DNA from: a virus
Direction: 5' to 3' (one strand)
IMG/VR virus record: IMGVR_UViG_3300043783_000152
Coordinates: 1-63,698 of that record
Length of the DNA: 63,698 nt
How positions within the stretch are numbered: the first letter of the stretch is position 1; the number at the start of each line of letters is the position of its first letter. The notes beneath the pieces were generated by a model. It ran no database searches and was not told where the DNA came from. It worked only from the letters and a program-made list of their open reading frames with translations. Shown one piece after another: positions 8,901 through 17,741 of the stretch. The position numbers and the translations under genes were made by a program.

Positions 8901-10495
8901 TGTTCACCAGCCATAGCACGCAATTGCCGCACCAACGCAGGTTGGTTGCGCTCAAATTCTTCGGGCAATTGCGATGCGAATTGTTCGGCTAACTCCGGCA
9001 AACCCCGCACGTTCGGCAAATGCTCACCGGCAAGCTCGTCGGCCTGATTATACATGACCGTAGCACGTTCCTGCAAACCACGTTTCACTGCCTGAAGGCG
9101 CTCACCGACCGTCGCCCAGAGCTCGCCACTATTATGCCCGGCGCCGGACAGGCGCGCAGCCTGATTGGTCGTCTCCTGGATTTGCTGATAGCCCTGATCG
9201 ATCAAGCGTTGCGCTTCCCGGCGGCTATTCTCGGCGGCGCGATCGATGGCGGCACGGCGCTCTTGAATTTCGGGCATGCCCGCTTGCAAAGCCGCTTTGC
9301 GCTCATCAAGAACGCGTCGCAATTCATCGTCAGCCGCCTTGGATTCGCGAAGCGTACGTGCCAGCAAAGCTTCGCCTGCTTTTTGCGTCGGCACCGCCTC
9401 TTTTGGCGCTGCCAGCGATCCAGCATCCTTGACACCAAATTGGTCAAGGAGGCTCGCGCCGGTTTTTTCGTAATGCTCGGTTGCCGACTGCAAAAGCGGT
9501 TTTTGCGTGTGAAATGCAGGATCGAAAACCTCGACCACGTTCTGGATGTGTGGCGCTTCCTTTGCCCATCCTGACGGTGGGACGAGGACACCTTTTTCGC
9601 GTAGACCGATGGCCGTTTCGAGTCCCTCGGGATCGGCCCCCAGGAACTTGGCGGCAACGCCAGACCCTGCGCCGCTCTTGATAGCTTGTTTTACGCCTCC
9701 CGCGGCCCCGATTGTAGCGGCCATCGAACGACCGGCACCAGCGCCTGCTGCCGCGAAACCGCCGGCTTGAGCAAGATTGAGCGCTTCTTCGCCTCCGGAT
9801 CGGTCATAGACGCCCGCGAGCTGCAAAATAATGTCGTTGAAGCCCTGGCCAAGCGCGCCGCCTAAACCAGCGCCGGCCACGCCGCCGGGCAAAGCGCCCA
9901 CACCCGCGCCGAAGGTAGCCCCACCCGCTGCGCCTAACCCCTCTCCAACCGCGCTGGCGCCCATGGGCGCTGCCGCCCCGGCGATCGTCGACATCGCGCC
10001 TGTGCCGCTCTCCAGCATGTTCTTGGGCCGGCGACGCTTGCCGTCGTCATCGACATAGAAACGTCCCTGCGTATCCTGCTGCACCTTGCCGGGATAGGAG
10101 CGCTCCAGCGCCTTGCGACGCTCGGTGTCGTTGACCGCCATGTGGTACAGAGTCGAAGCGGTGAAATCGACATCCTCGTAAGCGGGCTTGGTGCGGCGGA
10201 TGCCTTCGGGATCGACGTATTCTTTTCCCTCCGGAACGAGATCGTAACTTTCCTCGTCGGTAACAGTCCACGATTTAGTGCGGGCAACACCGTCCGGATC
10301 AATAAATCGCATGCCGGGATTGAGCGCATTATAACCTTCTTCATCCGTGATCTTGATCGGAGGCGCAATCTTCTCTTCCAGCGGCGCTTTTGCACTCGCA
10401 GGCAACGCCCGGCGCATGACCGTGCGCAGGCCGCTGCCGGCCATGGCGTCGGCTTGTTGCTCGGGCGTCTGATCCGGGGCTTGATCCAGTTCCAT
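5939..10495 (-). CDS. Giant internal virion (DNA ejection) protein
   Basis: 1518 residues, the largest protein in the window. The ATG at 10495 overlaps the upstream stop (TGATG); an in-frame GTG at 10522 is a weaker choice. Near the N-terminus two copies of a unit of the form TDEEGYxxLxPGxxFIDPDGxxRTK are visible, a motif seen in phage internal proteins. A Gly/Ala-rich hydrophobic region follows (about residues 170-230), then long helical stretches, an extended coiled coil near residues 1180-1290, and a Gly-rich hydrophobic patch near the C-terminus before a Lys/Ala-rich tail. Size, helicity and position beside another helical virion protein fit ejection proteins of short-tailed phages. No transglycosylase motif seen. 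Confidence 0.75.
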   Translation of the reverse strand: MELDQAPDQTPEQQADAMAGSGLRTVMRRALPASAKAPLEEKIAPPIKITDEEGYNALNPGMRFIDPDGVARTKSWTVTDEESYDLVPEGKEYVDPEGIRRTKPAYEDVDFTASTLYHMAVNDTERRKALERSYPGKVQQDTQGRFYVDDDGKRRRPKNMLESGTGAMSTIAGAAAPMGASAVGEGLGAAGGATFGAGVGALPGGVAGAGLGGALGQGFNDIILQLAGVYDRSGGEEALNLAQAGGFAAAGAGAGRSMAATIGAAGGVKQAIKSGAGSGVAAKFLGADPEGLETAIGLREKGVLVPPSGWAKEAPHIQNVVEVFDPAFHTQKPLLQSATEHYEKTGASLLDQFGVKDAGSLAAPKEAVPTQKAGEALLARTLRESKAADDELRRVLDERKAALQAGMPEIQERRAAIDRAAENSRREAQRLIDQGYQQIQETTNQAARLSGAGHNSGELWATVGERLQAVKRGLQERATVMYNQADELAGEHLPNVRGLPELAEQFASQLPEEFERNQPALVRQLRAMAGEHDPQTGAVIREPSAPTFGQLHNLRSQIRSNADFYRLNSDIKNGTYKFFARRVDEALHDPHAVPELQAAARQLDRADAFYRENMPIFEATQIKAVMRGLESGEPADPQRLFDTVVKEGHTDLTNRIREMVGPNLWAGVQAADLQQILNSSRGLVEGEIDGRAFTRQVLDRHRSGVLDAVHGRDITQRLLRQAQDVAMLEGRLPLTARPGDRMTDIIGQAQAAADAAREAARADPLRTLNTEMKRIEREHAQKAGKMRAERKNDPLGFLYDPTTGATEAVNKILNNEDLLLATAGRFDPKSPEFNMLRQVWAQRLLQGTLEPGSRLAKVSPEVQNIMFPGTTLGDMHRLAKEMTYLMSSKGADAGAGLSMSATAKVERPWSSIAGGGGIAKFVTRPLSVFPGDPAGRYLLGGYYKLVRTVSNNVAFMKWVQKGLKGDSQAREVVKEAVQRAMNAGGAVGAAVGAAVGESQYQAGSEGLPPSQENSEGGNQLPQGGLAPHAQLQGPPGAVLSDESPDPVRPGAQYASNEPAKPESALPQEPSNFLADADPAQQAQQAREVAAQRQRQAVRPAEGRQEGAFTDALFDALIPGRAAVRSLTQGQYGQAAVEAGASAMPYAGKALGAAVQAAPMLTKAVAASTAALTSLFMDTSEGASKLSPEDQSRIRMMQEKSKLEQQNRAKDAEQRKKEADEKADRDAKAAQAAAQTQADLQAKLAQIEADKQREQARIEEEHKAAEQRAAEETIKANAAENKRMAERPFREKHPDADLGMFMGGIAAAAILPGARQAYKQWAFNTYLKDWEKLDAVAAQALKTGTREEQQLAVNRLTAAAAELAKREGKLEKYPWITQLGAPAIAVEMSMLPAEIDIRQPYGTKAHESAVDYYSDRATYAGLGLVGAGGFGLGHYAHELAEGVVPRGKIPTGTAGTVKTFEERNTAEAIAAEAAAKKKAESVAKRKATLEAKKKVEAKEEPRKAKVPRGGSKIYGLRDE

Positions 10496-12252
10496 CAGGG
10501 GCTCGGTGCGTCGTTTGCCCACGGTTTCTTACCGCTGGAGGAAGGCGCGGGCTTGCTTTCAGCAGGATTGGGCGGCGTCCAGGTGCCGCTCAGCTTTGCG
10601 TTGTCCTCGGTGCGCATCCGGTCGTACAGATTTTTCAAGTCGCGCAAAGCGCGGATCGTATTCGGTCCGGTATCGCCAGGACTTGTGCCGCCAACGATGG
10701 AATCGACGCGCTCGGCTTCCTTTTTCAGCTTGCTGTTCGACGAAAACAGCAATTCCTTCGCCCAACCGCGCAATAGTTCGATATCACGCATCATCTGGAC
10801 GCGCTCGGTACTCTTGGCACCAAGAATGTTGCCGACGCGTTCCTCCAACCGCATCACTTTGCCCGCGATGCCGGCCGCACCAGAATGCGTCTCCAACACT
10901 TTCAGCGTCTTGTCGATGATCTCGTCGGAGTGTGCGAATTTGTTGATCCGCGTCTCCAGCTTTTCCTTCTCGTTGCCGGTCAAAGATGTCGTCGAGGCTT
11001 TCAGTCGGCGGTTGCGTTCCTCGATCACCTTGTCGTCCGGCCAATCGGGATGTTCTTTCCGGATCGCTGCGTCCATCGCGACGCGATCAGAATTAACAGA
11101 ACCAGGCCGCGTTCCCGCACCACCGGGCCTTGTCGGCAAATGCTGTCCACGTTTGAATTCCCCAAAGGCCGTGGAAAATTCTTCCGGAGTCGCTTCGGGG
11201 TGCTCGGCGTAATAGCGTTGAATGAACTCTTGATCTGATGTCAGTGGGCGCGAGAGCGTTCCCTTCGAAGCCGCCTGCGCGTCACTGAACGCGCGCGCCT
11301 TCATCACCACGTATTCGGGCGTAGGATGCTCGTCGTCCACACCGGGATGCTCTTGTTGCCAAGCGTCGATCGTCTCGGCGATCATCTTGCGCTTGAAGTC
11401 GTAGGTCTCGAACGCCTCCTTGTGCTTGCGCATCTCCTCCGCGGCCTTGAACTGCGCGGCCTGCGCGTCCAGCACCTCCTTGTCCATGCCGTTTTCCAGC
11501 ATGATCCGCATTTTCTGGTTGTCGAACTGCGCCGCGAGCATCAAGCTTTTCTGCTTCCACAGCCCCATGTCGGTCGTCAGCAGCTTGTTGGCGTCCTCAT
11601 AGAGGTTGCGCTCCATGTCGAAGCGCTTGAGTGCCAGGTCGGAATTGCTTTTCCAAGCGTCGAAAGCCTGCTTGTACGCTTTCTCGTCGGACTGCGCAGT
11701 TGCCTGCATGGCGGCGGCGCCCGCATTCAAGGCGCTGATCATAGGCGTGCGGGTGAACGCGGAAGCAGCCATGGCGAAGATCATGCCGACCGAGCCGAAG
11801 TTCTCCATGGGGCCGCGGATGTATTTGGCTTTCTCCTGCTCGGCGTTCCACGGCCGGAGGGCAGGATCGCGCGCATCGGCCGCCTCCAGGTCGTAGGATT
11901 GCGCCATCTTCTGGCGATCCTGCGCCATCTGGTCTTCCGCCCGCCGATCGAAGTAAGTCTGCGCCTCGCCCTTTGCCGCGGCTTCGCCGGCAAGGCGGCT
12001 CGACACATAATCGGAGGAACCCGGCGCCAGGCCGGTCATGTTGGCGCCGCCGTAGGGCGCGTAGTCGGGAAGGGCGAGACCGGGCGGAGGGGCGGCTTGC
12101 GGTAATGCCGAAGTCGGCGGCACCGTCACGGTATCGCCCGCCGTCAAGTTGCCCTGCGGAATAGTGAACGTCTGAGTCGGCGGATCAGTATCCTCCCGAG
12201 GAGGCCAGTCATCCGGTAAATCAGCTGTTTGTATGCCGGGGCGAAACAACAT
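10495..12252 (-). CDS. Internal virion protein, helical
   Basis: 585 residues. Start and stop are coupled to both neighbours by TGATG overlaps. A Pro-rich N-terminus (residues 1-75) leads into a helical charged body with one hydrophobic Ala/Met-rich stretch around residues 150-190 (GMIFAMAASAF), and a disordered Pro/Ser tail. Placed directly before the giant protein in transcription order, it is most likely a second ejection-type internal protein. No enzymatic motif seen. Confidence 0.65.
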   Translation of the reverse strand: MLFRPGIQTADLPDDWPPREDTDPPTQTFTIPQGNLTAGDTVTVPPTSALPQAAPPPGLALPDYAPYGGANMTGLAPGSSDYVSSRLAGEAAAKGEAQTYFDRRAEDQMAQDRQKMAQSYDLEAADARDPALRPWNAEQEKAKYIRGPMENFGSVGMIFAMAASAFTRTPMISALNAGAAAMQATAQSDEKAYKQAFDAWKSNSDLALKRFDMERNLYEDANKLLTTDMGLWKQKSLMLAAQFDNQKMRIMLENGMDKEVLDAQAAQFKAAEEMRKHKEAFETYDFKRKMIAETIDAWQQEHPGVDDEHPTPEYVVMKARAFSDAQAASKGTLSRPLTSDQEFIQRYYAEHPEATPEEFSTAFGEFKRGQHLPTRPGGAGTRPGSVNSDRVAMDAAIRKEHPDWPDDKVIEERNRRLKASTTSLTGNEKEKLETRINKFAHSDEIIDKTLKVLETHSGAAGIAGKVMRLEERVGNILGAKSTERVQMMRDIELLRGWAKELLFSSNSKLKKEAERVDSIVGGTSPGDTGPNTIRALRDLKNLYDRMRTEDNAKLSGTWTPPNPAESKPAPSSSGKKPWANDAPSP

Positions 12253-13334
12253 CAGGCCAGACTCAACTTAACATTCTGCCCGCCACCCATCCCGCCCCCG
12301 AGCGCCGCGGCGAACGACGAGATCGCCGACATCAAGTCCTTGTTCTGCTGGAGGTCGAGCTGGGTCAGCATCTGATAGAGCTGCGACGACAAACCGGTTT
12401 CTTTCAAGCCGGTATTCATCATCTCGACCTGGACATTCGCCATCGCCGCGATCGCGTTAGTCTGCACATTGTTCAGATCTTGCGCGAGCGCGGAATTCTG
12501 GTTGGGATCGGTCGGCATGCCCTTGGCTGCGTAGCCCGAAACGATACGTGCCTTCTCGGCGGCAACCGCCTGGTCGAGCTGTGCCTGGAGAGCGGGAGGC
12601 AGCTTGCCGGTCTTGAGATAGGACTCCAGCACCTGTCCGGACTGCCCGAGTTGGGCGGCCTGCTGCGCCAGCATCGCCTGATTGGGATCTGTTTGACCCC
12701 GGTTTAGAAGGTTCATGCCAAGACCGGCTCCGGCTGCTGCCACGCCCGCCACCTTGCCGACACCGGGAAGGGTCCACTGCGAGGGGTCTGTCAAGGTCGA
12801 CAGGAAACTGCTGCCGGCGGGGGGAGTTGCAGCGGGAGCTGCAGCGGGAGCTGCACCCCCAGTGCCCGTGATGCCAAACATATCGGCGTCGGTCGTTGCT
12901 TGCCCGAGCGGCGTAGCGCCGCCCGCGGCGCCTCCGCTCGCAGCCAACGGATCGACAGCCGCACCAGCGGCGTCCACCGCAGCCGGACTTCCGATAATGG
13001 AGCTCGCTCCGCCGGCCGCGGCATCGATAGCCTGAATTCCCGGCGCGCCAGCAAAGGCTGACGCATCGGCCGCCCCAGTGAAAGCTGAGGCGTCGGCAGT
13101 GGCTGCACCAACGCCTGCCGCATCAGCCGCGCCGAGCCCCGCGTCCGCCGCACCAAACAGCCCTCCGGCACCGGCCAAGCCGCCCAGCGCCAACCCGCCG
13201 GTCGCCAACGCCGCGGCGCCGCCGAGCGTCTCATAGAGCTCGGACGGATGCGACAGCAGGGATGAGCCGGCGTGGCTCAGGTCCGTGCCCAAATTTGACG
13301 TGTGGCCTTCGAACAGATCAGTTAAGAAGGACAT
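12252..13334 (-). CDS. Ala/Gly-rich virion protein
   Basis: 360 residues from ATG 13334 with AAGGA about 9 bp upstream. The first two thirds are dominated by Ala and Gly (repeated AADAxAFAGA-like strings). Residues about 190-345 form a helical segment rich in Gln, Leu and Met, ending in a Gly patch (ALGGGMGGGQN). Such Ala-rich plus helical proteins are commonly the smallest of the internal virion proteins in short-tailed phages, similar in layout to T7 gp14, but no sequence signature confirms that. Confidence 0.6.
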   Translation of the reverse strand: MSFLTDLFEGHTSNLGTDLSHAGSSLLSHPSELYETLGGAAALATGGLALGGLAGAGGLFGAADAGLGAADAAGVGAATADASAFTGAADASAFAGAPGIQAIDAAAGGASSIIGSPAAVDAAGAAVDPLAASGGAAGGATPLGQATTDADMFGITGTGGAAPAAAPAATPPAGSSFLSTLTDPSQWTLPGVGKVAGVAAAGAGLGMNLLNRGQTDPNQAMLAQQAAQLGQSGQVLESYLKTGKLPPALQAQLDQAVAAEKARIVSGYAAKGMPTDPNQNSALAQDLNNVQTNAIAAMANVQVEMMNTGLKETGLSSQLYQMLTQLDLQQNKDLMSAISSFAAALGGGMGGGQNVKLSLA

Positions 13335-13501
13335 GAATCTGAATCCTTATCATTTTTCAAATCGCAATTGTTTCCAACAAACAGCATGCCGCGACCATTG
13401 CAAACGTCACACAGTCGAAAGATTTCTTGGCCCGCAGCAAAAAACCAAGTTTGCTTTCCGTATCCGAAACAAGTTTCACATACGACCCAGATTTCAGTCA
13501 T
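13322..13501 (-). CDS. Small DnaJ-type zinc-ribbon protein
   Basis: 59 residues, ATG 13501 with GAGG 9 bp upstream, TAA 13322-13324. It contains CETCFGYG (residues 8-15) and CDVCNGRG (31-38), two CxxCxGxG elements as in DnaJ-type zinc ribbons, enough to bind one zinc. The 3' end overlaps the next gene by 13 bp. The paired motif, ribosome binding site and tight fit between neighbours support a real gene. Possible assembly chaperone or nucleic-acid-binding factor. Confidence 0.75.
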   Translation of the reverse strand: MTEIWVVCETCFGYGKQTWFFAAGQEIFRLCDVCNGRGMLFVGNNCDLKNDKDSDSCPS

Positions 13502-13504
13502 GAT

Positions 13505-13978
13505 TCACGGCCTCACATACCGCTGCTGCGTCTCGAACACCCGCCCCACGCGCGCCTTGATCTGGTCGTGAGTGCAGTCGCTGTGCTCCTCGACGTGCAC
13601 CTTCGACACGCCCATCGTCTTCGCCCACTTGACGATCCGATCGTAGAAAAACGAGGCCGCCTGCTGCTGGCCGGCATCGGCTGGATTCTCGACCCAGACG
13701 AACCGTTCCCAGACGATCGGCTCAGCTTCCAGGCCGCCGGATCCCATCGCCTGCGCCAAGGCGACGCCCTTCTCCTGGAACAGGAACAAGAACTCGTTAC
13801 TATAGATGATTCCGCGTAAAAAGCCGATCGCCGAGCGCTCATTGAGATGCGGGTACTCCTTCAGGAAGCGCGGCATGAACCACCGCGCATGTGTGTCGAG
13901 ATCGGGCAACTCGAACCGGCGCACCTCGGCGTAGACGACGGGAGGCGCGGCAACGGGCTTCAGGGCTTCTGCGGGCAT
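13505..13978 (-). CDS. Hypothetical protein, possibly acetyltransferase-like fold
   Basis: 157 residues. The start overlaps the upstream stop (TGATG). The sequence mixes strands and helices in an order reminiscent of GNAT folds: an N-terminal RRFELPDLDTHARWF helix region, a central IIYSNEFLFLFQEKGVALAQA strand pair, and a C-terminal FYDRIVKWAKTMGVSKVHVEE helix-strand. Phages carry such proteins among head and tail genes, sometimes to modify virion or host proteins. The acetyl-CoA motif is not clear, so the call is weak. Confidence 0.5.
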   Translation of the reverse strand: MPAEALKPVAAPPVVYAEVRRFELPDLDTHARWFMPRFLKEYPHLNERSAIGFLRGIIYSNEFLFLFQEKGVALAQAMGSGGLEAEPIVWERFVWVENPADAGQQQAASFFYDRIVKWAKTMGVSKVHVEEHSDCTHDQIKARVGRVFETQQRYVRP

Positions 13979-14343
13979 CAGGACAATCCTAAAAAGGCTG
14001 AGATTCGGTTATGATCGTCGGCGTGAGCCGAGATCCAGTTTTGCACAACCTCGGGGTCTTGCCAATCGATCCCGGTGAGGTCGTAGCTGGCAGGCAGACC
14101 GGCGGCTTGAAACATCTGGTTGTGCATGACCTGATGCAAGTACGGCCAGTTGCCTAGGTTCTCGGGGTCGAAGGGATCGATCAGGTATTCGTTTACCGGC
14201 GTCAGCGTGAACCCCGGCGTCATCGCGACTTGATTTTGCCCGATCACACGGATGATGTCGCGATGCGACGCCTGGTTCGAGAAGCTCCACCGCTGGAAGT
14301 CGGCGGGCGTGTCGGGGACGAAGGTGAGGGTTGCCAAACCCAT
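13978..14343 (-). CDS. Hypothetical virion-module protein
   Basis: 121 residues from ATG 14343, coupled to the preceding small gene by TGATG. It begins MGLATLTFVPDTPADFQRW and ends WISAHADDHNRISAFLGLS, with a conserved-looking His-Asp-Asp-His near the C-terminus. No membrane segment or leader. A longer in-frame reading to 14538 exists but would run across the small gene that starts at 14513. Position between tail hub and internal proteins suggests a minor virion component or assembly factor. Confidence 0.65.
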   Translation of the reverse strand: MGLATLTFVPDTPADFQRWSFSNQASHRDIIRVIGQNQVAMTPGFTLTPVNEYLIDPFDPENLGNWPYLHQVMHNQMFQAAGLPASYDLTGIDWQDPEVVQNWISAHADDHNRISAFLGLS

Positions 14344-14513
14344 CAGGCCGCTTCCGGTGCTCGCCAACCTGCTTTTTCCAATTTCGCGAGCACGGCAGCG
14401 GCAATGCGGAAGTACGATTCTGCAGAATCGACCGAATCTCCGCTTACCTGATTTCGCGCAAATTCCCTCACTAACACCGCTGCAACAGAGCGAAGAGTGC
14501 CTTGATCCGTCAT
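14343..14513 (-). CDS. Small hypothetical protein (56 aa)
   Basis: 56 residues, mostly helical: MTDQGTLRSVAAVLVREFAR then a charged helix ending RAPEAA. The start overlaps the upstream stop (ATGA) and the stop overlaps the next start (TGATG), so it fits exactly into the coupled chain. The helical, Ala-rich sequence and exact coupling argue for a real small gene. Function unknown. Confidence 0.65.
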   Translation of the reverse strand: MTDQGTLRSVAAVLVREFARNQVSGDSVDSAESYFRIAAAVLAKLEKAGWRAPEAA

Positions 14514-16756
14514 CCTCGATACCCCACAATCTTATCATCCATAGTCACAGCAATCAACGCCATGTCGTTGCAATTCGTCTTGATCGTCATCCCCGTCAGG
14601 ATGCCCTGCTGCCCGACTGCCTGCGGCGGAGTCGCCCAATGCCCGGTCGAAGTCGGGCCGGGGATCGTATAGCTTGCCGACGTCGAGACGATGCTGCCGG
14701 CTTGGTTCGGGTCGGCCGACACCGCGTCGATCGACAGGACGATCGACGGCGAAGAGAGCGAATAGTAATTGGCAAGCGCCCAGAAGCGGCCGGGCGCATG
14801 ATTGACCATGTAGCCGCCGGGCTCGGCCCACAGCTTCGACTCCACGACCTTGGTGAAGTTGGTAGACGGGGTCGTGAACAGCGGCGCTACGATCGTGCCG
14901 TCAGTCCCGTAAGCCGTGAAGACAGAATTGAGTTCCTGGCTGCCGATGAAGATCATATTCATGTTCTGCGGCGAAGCAAACCAGCGCTTGCCATCCCACA
15001 TGAACGGCTCGGTCACGGTGGCGCCCGTCAGCGGATTGACGAAAGTTGTCAGCGTCATCCACACTTCACGTTTGAAGATCGTCGCATGCGCCGCGGACAG
15101 GTTAAGGTTGCCGGTGCCCCAGATACCGTCCAGCATGGCGCTGATCTTGGTCGGGCGAGCTCCGGCAACGCCATAAATGCCGACAGAATTGGAAAACAGC
15201 AGATCCTGCCCGTGCAGGATAACCGACCACGGGTAGGGCGTGCCGATCGTCGGGTCGGCATTCTGCTTGGTGAAGGTCGTCGTGGGCGGCGTGCCCGCCG
15301 TCTGGACACCCGAGATGTAGTCGATCGAGGAATCGGCGATCAGATAGAGAAACCCATTCGACTGGATCAGGCGCGTGTAGCCGATCTTGAGGTAGGAGTC
15401 CGCGGACTGTGCCGAGCCGCCGCCCGCGCTGGTGGCGAAGTTGGACGCCGAGCCGGGCGTGGACCAGCTGTAATTGTTCTGGTTGGCAACCCACACGTGG
15501 CCGGAATAGGTTTCGACCGCGTTGCCGCTGACGCCGTAGGGCATGAGCGTGACGGTACCAGCCGCAGATGTTGCGGTGTCGGTAATTACGATGGTCGGCG
15601 TTACGCTGGCGCCGAACTGCCCGCCGGATACGATGCTGACCGAGGTGATCGAACTACCTGCACCGGTCACGCTCGGCGTCAAAACGGGCGATGACTGAAT
15701 ACTGCCGCTCGCGTCAACCACGGACAGAACTGGAAAATTGCTGTAACCGGAACCGCCGGACACGATGGTCGTCGAATTGATGAAATAATAACCGTTGTCG
15801 GTTATCGATACGGTCGGTGCGACGGAATTTCCATACAGGCCGTTGGTCACTTGAATGCTGGAAATCGCCCCAGCCACGACGGATGCCGTGATCTTGAGCG
15901 GCGCGCCGTAAACATTATCCCCGCCCGTTACCACGACTTTTGTGAAATTGGAGTACCCGGAACCGCCGGCAACAAGAGTCGCATAGGCGTCATACTCGTT
16001 GCTGAGCACTCGCACCATGGTAACAGAGATAGAGCCGCCCGAGCCACCAGCATGATGCGCCAAACCGGCAGTAATAGAGGCTCCGGAGCCTGACTGATTG
16101 CCGCCGATGAAGGTAAGCGTCGGCGTATCGGTCGCCAAGTAACCGGAACCGGGGTTAGAGATGCTTACGGAAACGACCGAGCCGTTGCTGATGGACGATG
16201 TGAAGACGGCACCAAAACCGCTGCCGCCGACGAGGCCGATATTCGGGTTCGACACATATCCCGAGCCGCCGCTCGTGAGCACCACTTGAGGGCCGATGCT
16301 GCCAGCACCGTAGGTTACAAGCCCATCCCACAGCCAATAGCCGTTCGCTTGGTTAGCAACAATGATCGCGTATTGCTGCCCCCATTGAGAGAGCCCAATC
16401 GTGAGCTGAGATGGCACCGCGATCGTCCCTGCCGCTAAAATCGTCGTGCCCACCGCAGTGTTCACGTTGACCGCGACGACCGAACCATCGGCTTGGAACA
16501 TGATCGCGTAGGGGGTCGCGCCGATGTTGACGAAGCCGAAGAAAACGATCGTCGTGCCGACCGCGGTGTAGAGCGTGGCACCGACGTCGTATAGAGTGCG
16601 GAGGTTGTGGTGATCTAAGGGGAAGAACCCATCCAGCCATTTTACTTGAGAATCTGGAATTCCTACTCGACTCGTAGACGTATTCATCCCCTCAAATTGT
16701 TCCATGACGAGGGGGCCGGGAGCGGGAGGAACGTAGGGGTTGCCTTGGACGGGCAT
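14510..16756 (-). CDS. Large tail/hub structural protein with GGSGY beta repeats
   Basis: 748 residues. Start chosen at ATG 16756, overlapping the upstream stop; a GTG one codon upstream is equally possible. The N-terminus (EQFEGMNTSTSRVGIPDSQVKW, followed by PLDHHNLRTLYDVG) resembles the opening of short-tailed-phage tail proteins of the tubular or stabilisation type. Residues about 160-420 hold at least five beta units built on GGSGY or GSGY followed by a Pro-x-hydrophobic strand. The C-terminal third is beta-rich and repetitive, ending GMTIKTNCNDMALIAVTMDD. Lies directly after the head-tail adaptor. Confidence 0.75.
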   Translation of the reverse strand: MPVQGNPYVPPAPGPLVMEQFEGMNTSTSRVGIPDSQVKWLDGFFPLDHHNLRTLYDVGATLYTAVGTTIVFFGFVNIGATPYAIMFQADGSVVAVNVNTAVGTTILAAGTIAVPSQLTIGLSQWGQQYAIIVANQANGYWLWDGLVTYGAGSIGPQVVLTSGGSGYVSNPNIGLVGGSGFGAVFTSSISNGSVVSVSISNPGSGYLATDTPTLTFIGGNQSGSGASITAGLAHHAGGSGGSISVTMVRVLSNEYDAYATLVAGGSGYSNFTKVVVTGGDNVYGAPLKITASVVAGAISSIQVTNGLYGNSVAPTVSITDNGYYFINSTTIVSGGSGYSNFPVLSVVDASGSIQSSPVLTPSVTGAGSSITSVSIVSGGQFGASVTPTIVITDTATSAAGTVTLMPYGVSGNAVETYSGHVWVANQNNYSWSTPGSASNFATSAGGGSAQSADSYLKIGYTRLIQSNGFLYLIADSSIDYISGVQTAGTPPTTTFTKQNADPTIGTPYPWSVILHGQDLLFSNSVGIYGVAGARPTKISAMLDGIWGTGNLNLSAAHATIFKREVWMTLTTFVNPLTGATVTEPFMWDGKRWFASPQNMNMIFIGSQELNSVFTAYGTDGTIVAPLFTTPSTNFTKVVESKLWAEPGGYMVNHAPGRFWALANYYSLSSPSIVLSIDAVSADPNQAGSIVSTSASYTIPGPTSTGHWATPPQAVGQQGILTGMTIKTNCNDMALIAVTMDDKIVGYRG

Positions 16757-17694
16757 CACGCGCCCCCGGCGTAGCGACCGTAGGGGTTCACGACTCGACT
16801 GACACGGGCGGCGGCGCTATAACCGAGGCATCGTCGGTTGAACATATCCTCGTAAAATTTCGCGGCATTGAAGTTTTGCAGGCTCAGATAGCATAGGTGA
16901 GCAGCCCAATAGGAAACTGCGTCGTCCCACGGCGCAGGTATAGCTTCGACGCTTAAATCGGTCAGCAAGTCTTGCGGCAAGCAGTATGCGTCCCATTCCA
17001 TTTGATACTGCTGGCTAGGTATGGGGTAGAGATAAAAAGAACCGTTAACCCCCTGGCCGTATTGGGCACACACGCATGGCGTGTATTGCCACTGGGAGGC
17101 CCAGATACGGATGAGCGCCTGATAGTTAGACATGGAGTAACACAATAATGAATATCTAAAGCCGGAATACAAAATAGAAACGCTTTGAATGGCGTAAATA
17201 GACTGCACGCCGGGAAATGGAGATAAATCAACCTGAGTAAAGGGATATACTTCTTGGCCTTGGTTGACTTGATTGAAATACGACAGCACAGGCGTAATCG
17301 ACGCGCCGGTACCTGCACCCGTAATAGAAAACGACGGCTGAAAATATCCCGCGCCGCCATACACCACGTTGACTCCCGTGATGGAGCCGCCACTCACCAC
17401 AGGTGTCACCGATCCTTGGCTTCCATTTGGAAACGGTCCCGCACCCGATGGAAAGTCGGGCGGAGTCAAGGTGATCGTTGTTCCAGAAGTGTACCCCGAA
17501 CCGCCGGAGACCACCGACCCACCAATAACCGCTCCGGTGATCGGCGTTAAAACGCGAATACACTGCGTCCGCAACGCAATTTCTCGCCTTGCTCGATTGA
17601 TGTACCGGATGATGTCTTCGGGGTCCAGCAGGTCTTGCTTCCCGTCGCGCAGGAAGGTTTGAACCTCCTTCATGTAAGTGTTTAGCGTGCCCAT
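16756..17694 (-). CDS. Head-tail adaptor A, with inserted GGSGY beta segment
   Basis: 312 residues from ATG 17694. The helical N-terminus (LNTYMKEVQTFLRD, then EDIIRYINRARREIALRTQCI) has the tYxxxxqxLLxD...dlixYINxAR pattern of phage head-tail adaptors. Residues about 51-140 carry GGSGYTS and YGGAGY beta units that the neighbouring paralogue lacks. The C-terminus (IPAPWDDAVSYWAAHLCYLSLQ, then KFYEDMF) is again helical and matches the paralogue in layout. An HNH gene on the other strand separates the two paralogues. Expected to form part of the ring below the portal. Confidence 0.75.
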   Translation of the reverse strand: MGTLNTYMKEVQTFLRDGKQDLLDPEDIIRYINRARREIALRTQCIRVLTPITGAVIGGSVVSGGSGYTSGTTITLTPPDFPSGAGPFPNGSQGSVTPVVSGGSITGVNVVYGGAGYFQPSFSITGAGTGASITPVLSYFNQVNQGQEVYPFTQVDLSPFPGVQSIYAIQSVSILYSGFRYSLLCYSMSNYQALIRIWASQWQYTPCVCAQYGQGVNGSFYLYPIPSQQYQMEWDAYCLPQDLLTDLSVEAIPAPWDDAVSYWAAHLCYLSLQNFNAAKFYEDMFNRRCLGYSAAARVSRVVNPYGRYAGGA

Positions 17695-17706
17695 GCTGAA
17701 GCACCC

Positions 17707-17735
17707 TTGACAAACGTAGTGCTTCGCACTACACA
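17707..17735 (+). promoter_or_regulatory. Promoter with TGTAGTG-type palindrome, ahead of HNH gene
   Basis: TTGACA (17707-17712), a 17-bp spacer, then TACACA (17730-17735). The palindrome GTAGTG-cttcg-CACTAC (17716-17732) fills the spacer and touches the -10. Transcription would begin at or next to the ATG at 17742, giving a leaderless message. The same palindrome occurs near 30.45, 36.09 and 40.95 kb. A bound protein would block RNA polymerase, hence read as an operator; the -10 match is only moderate. Confidence 0.6.
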
Positions 17736-17741
17736 CATACG

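Noticed and set aside
10142-11212. 356-codon plus-strand frame opposite the internal virion genes
   Set aside because: No ribosome binding site or domain; the minus-strand genes explain the region fully.
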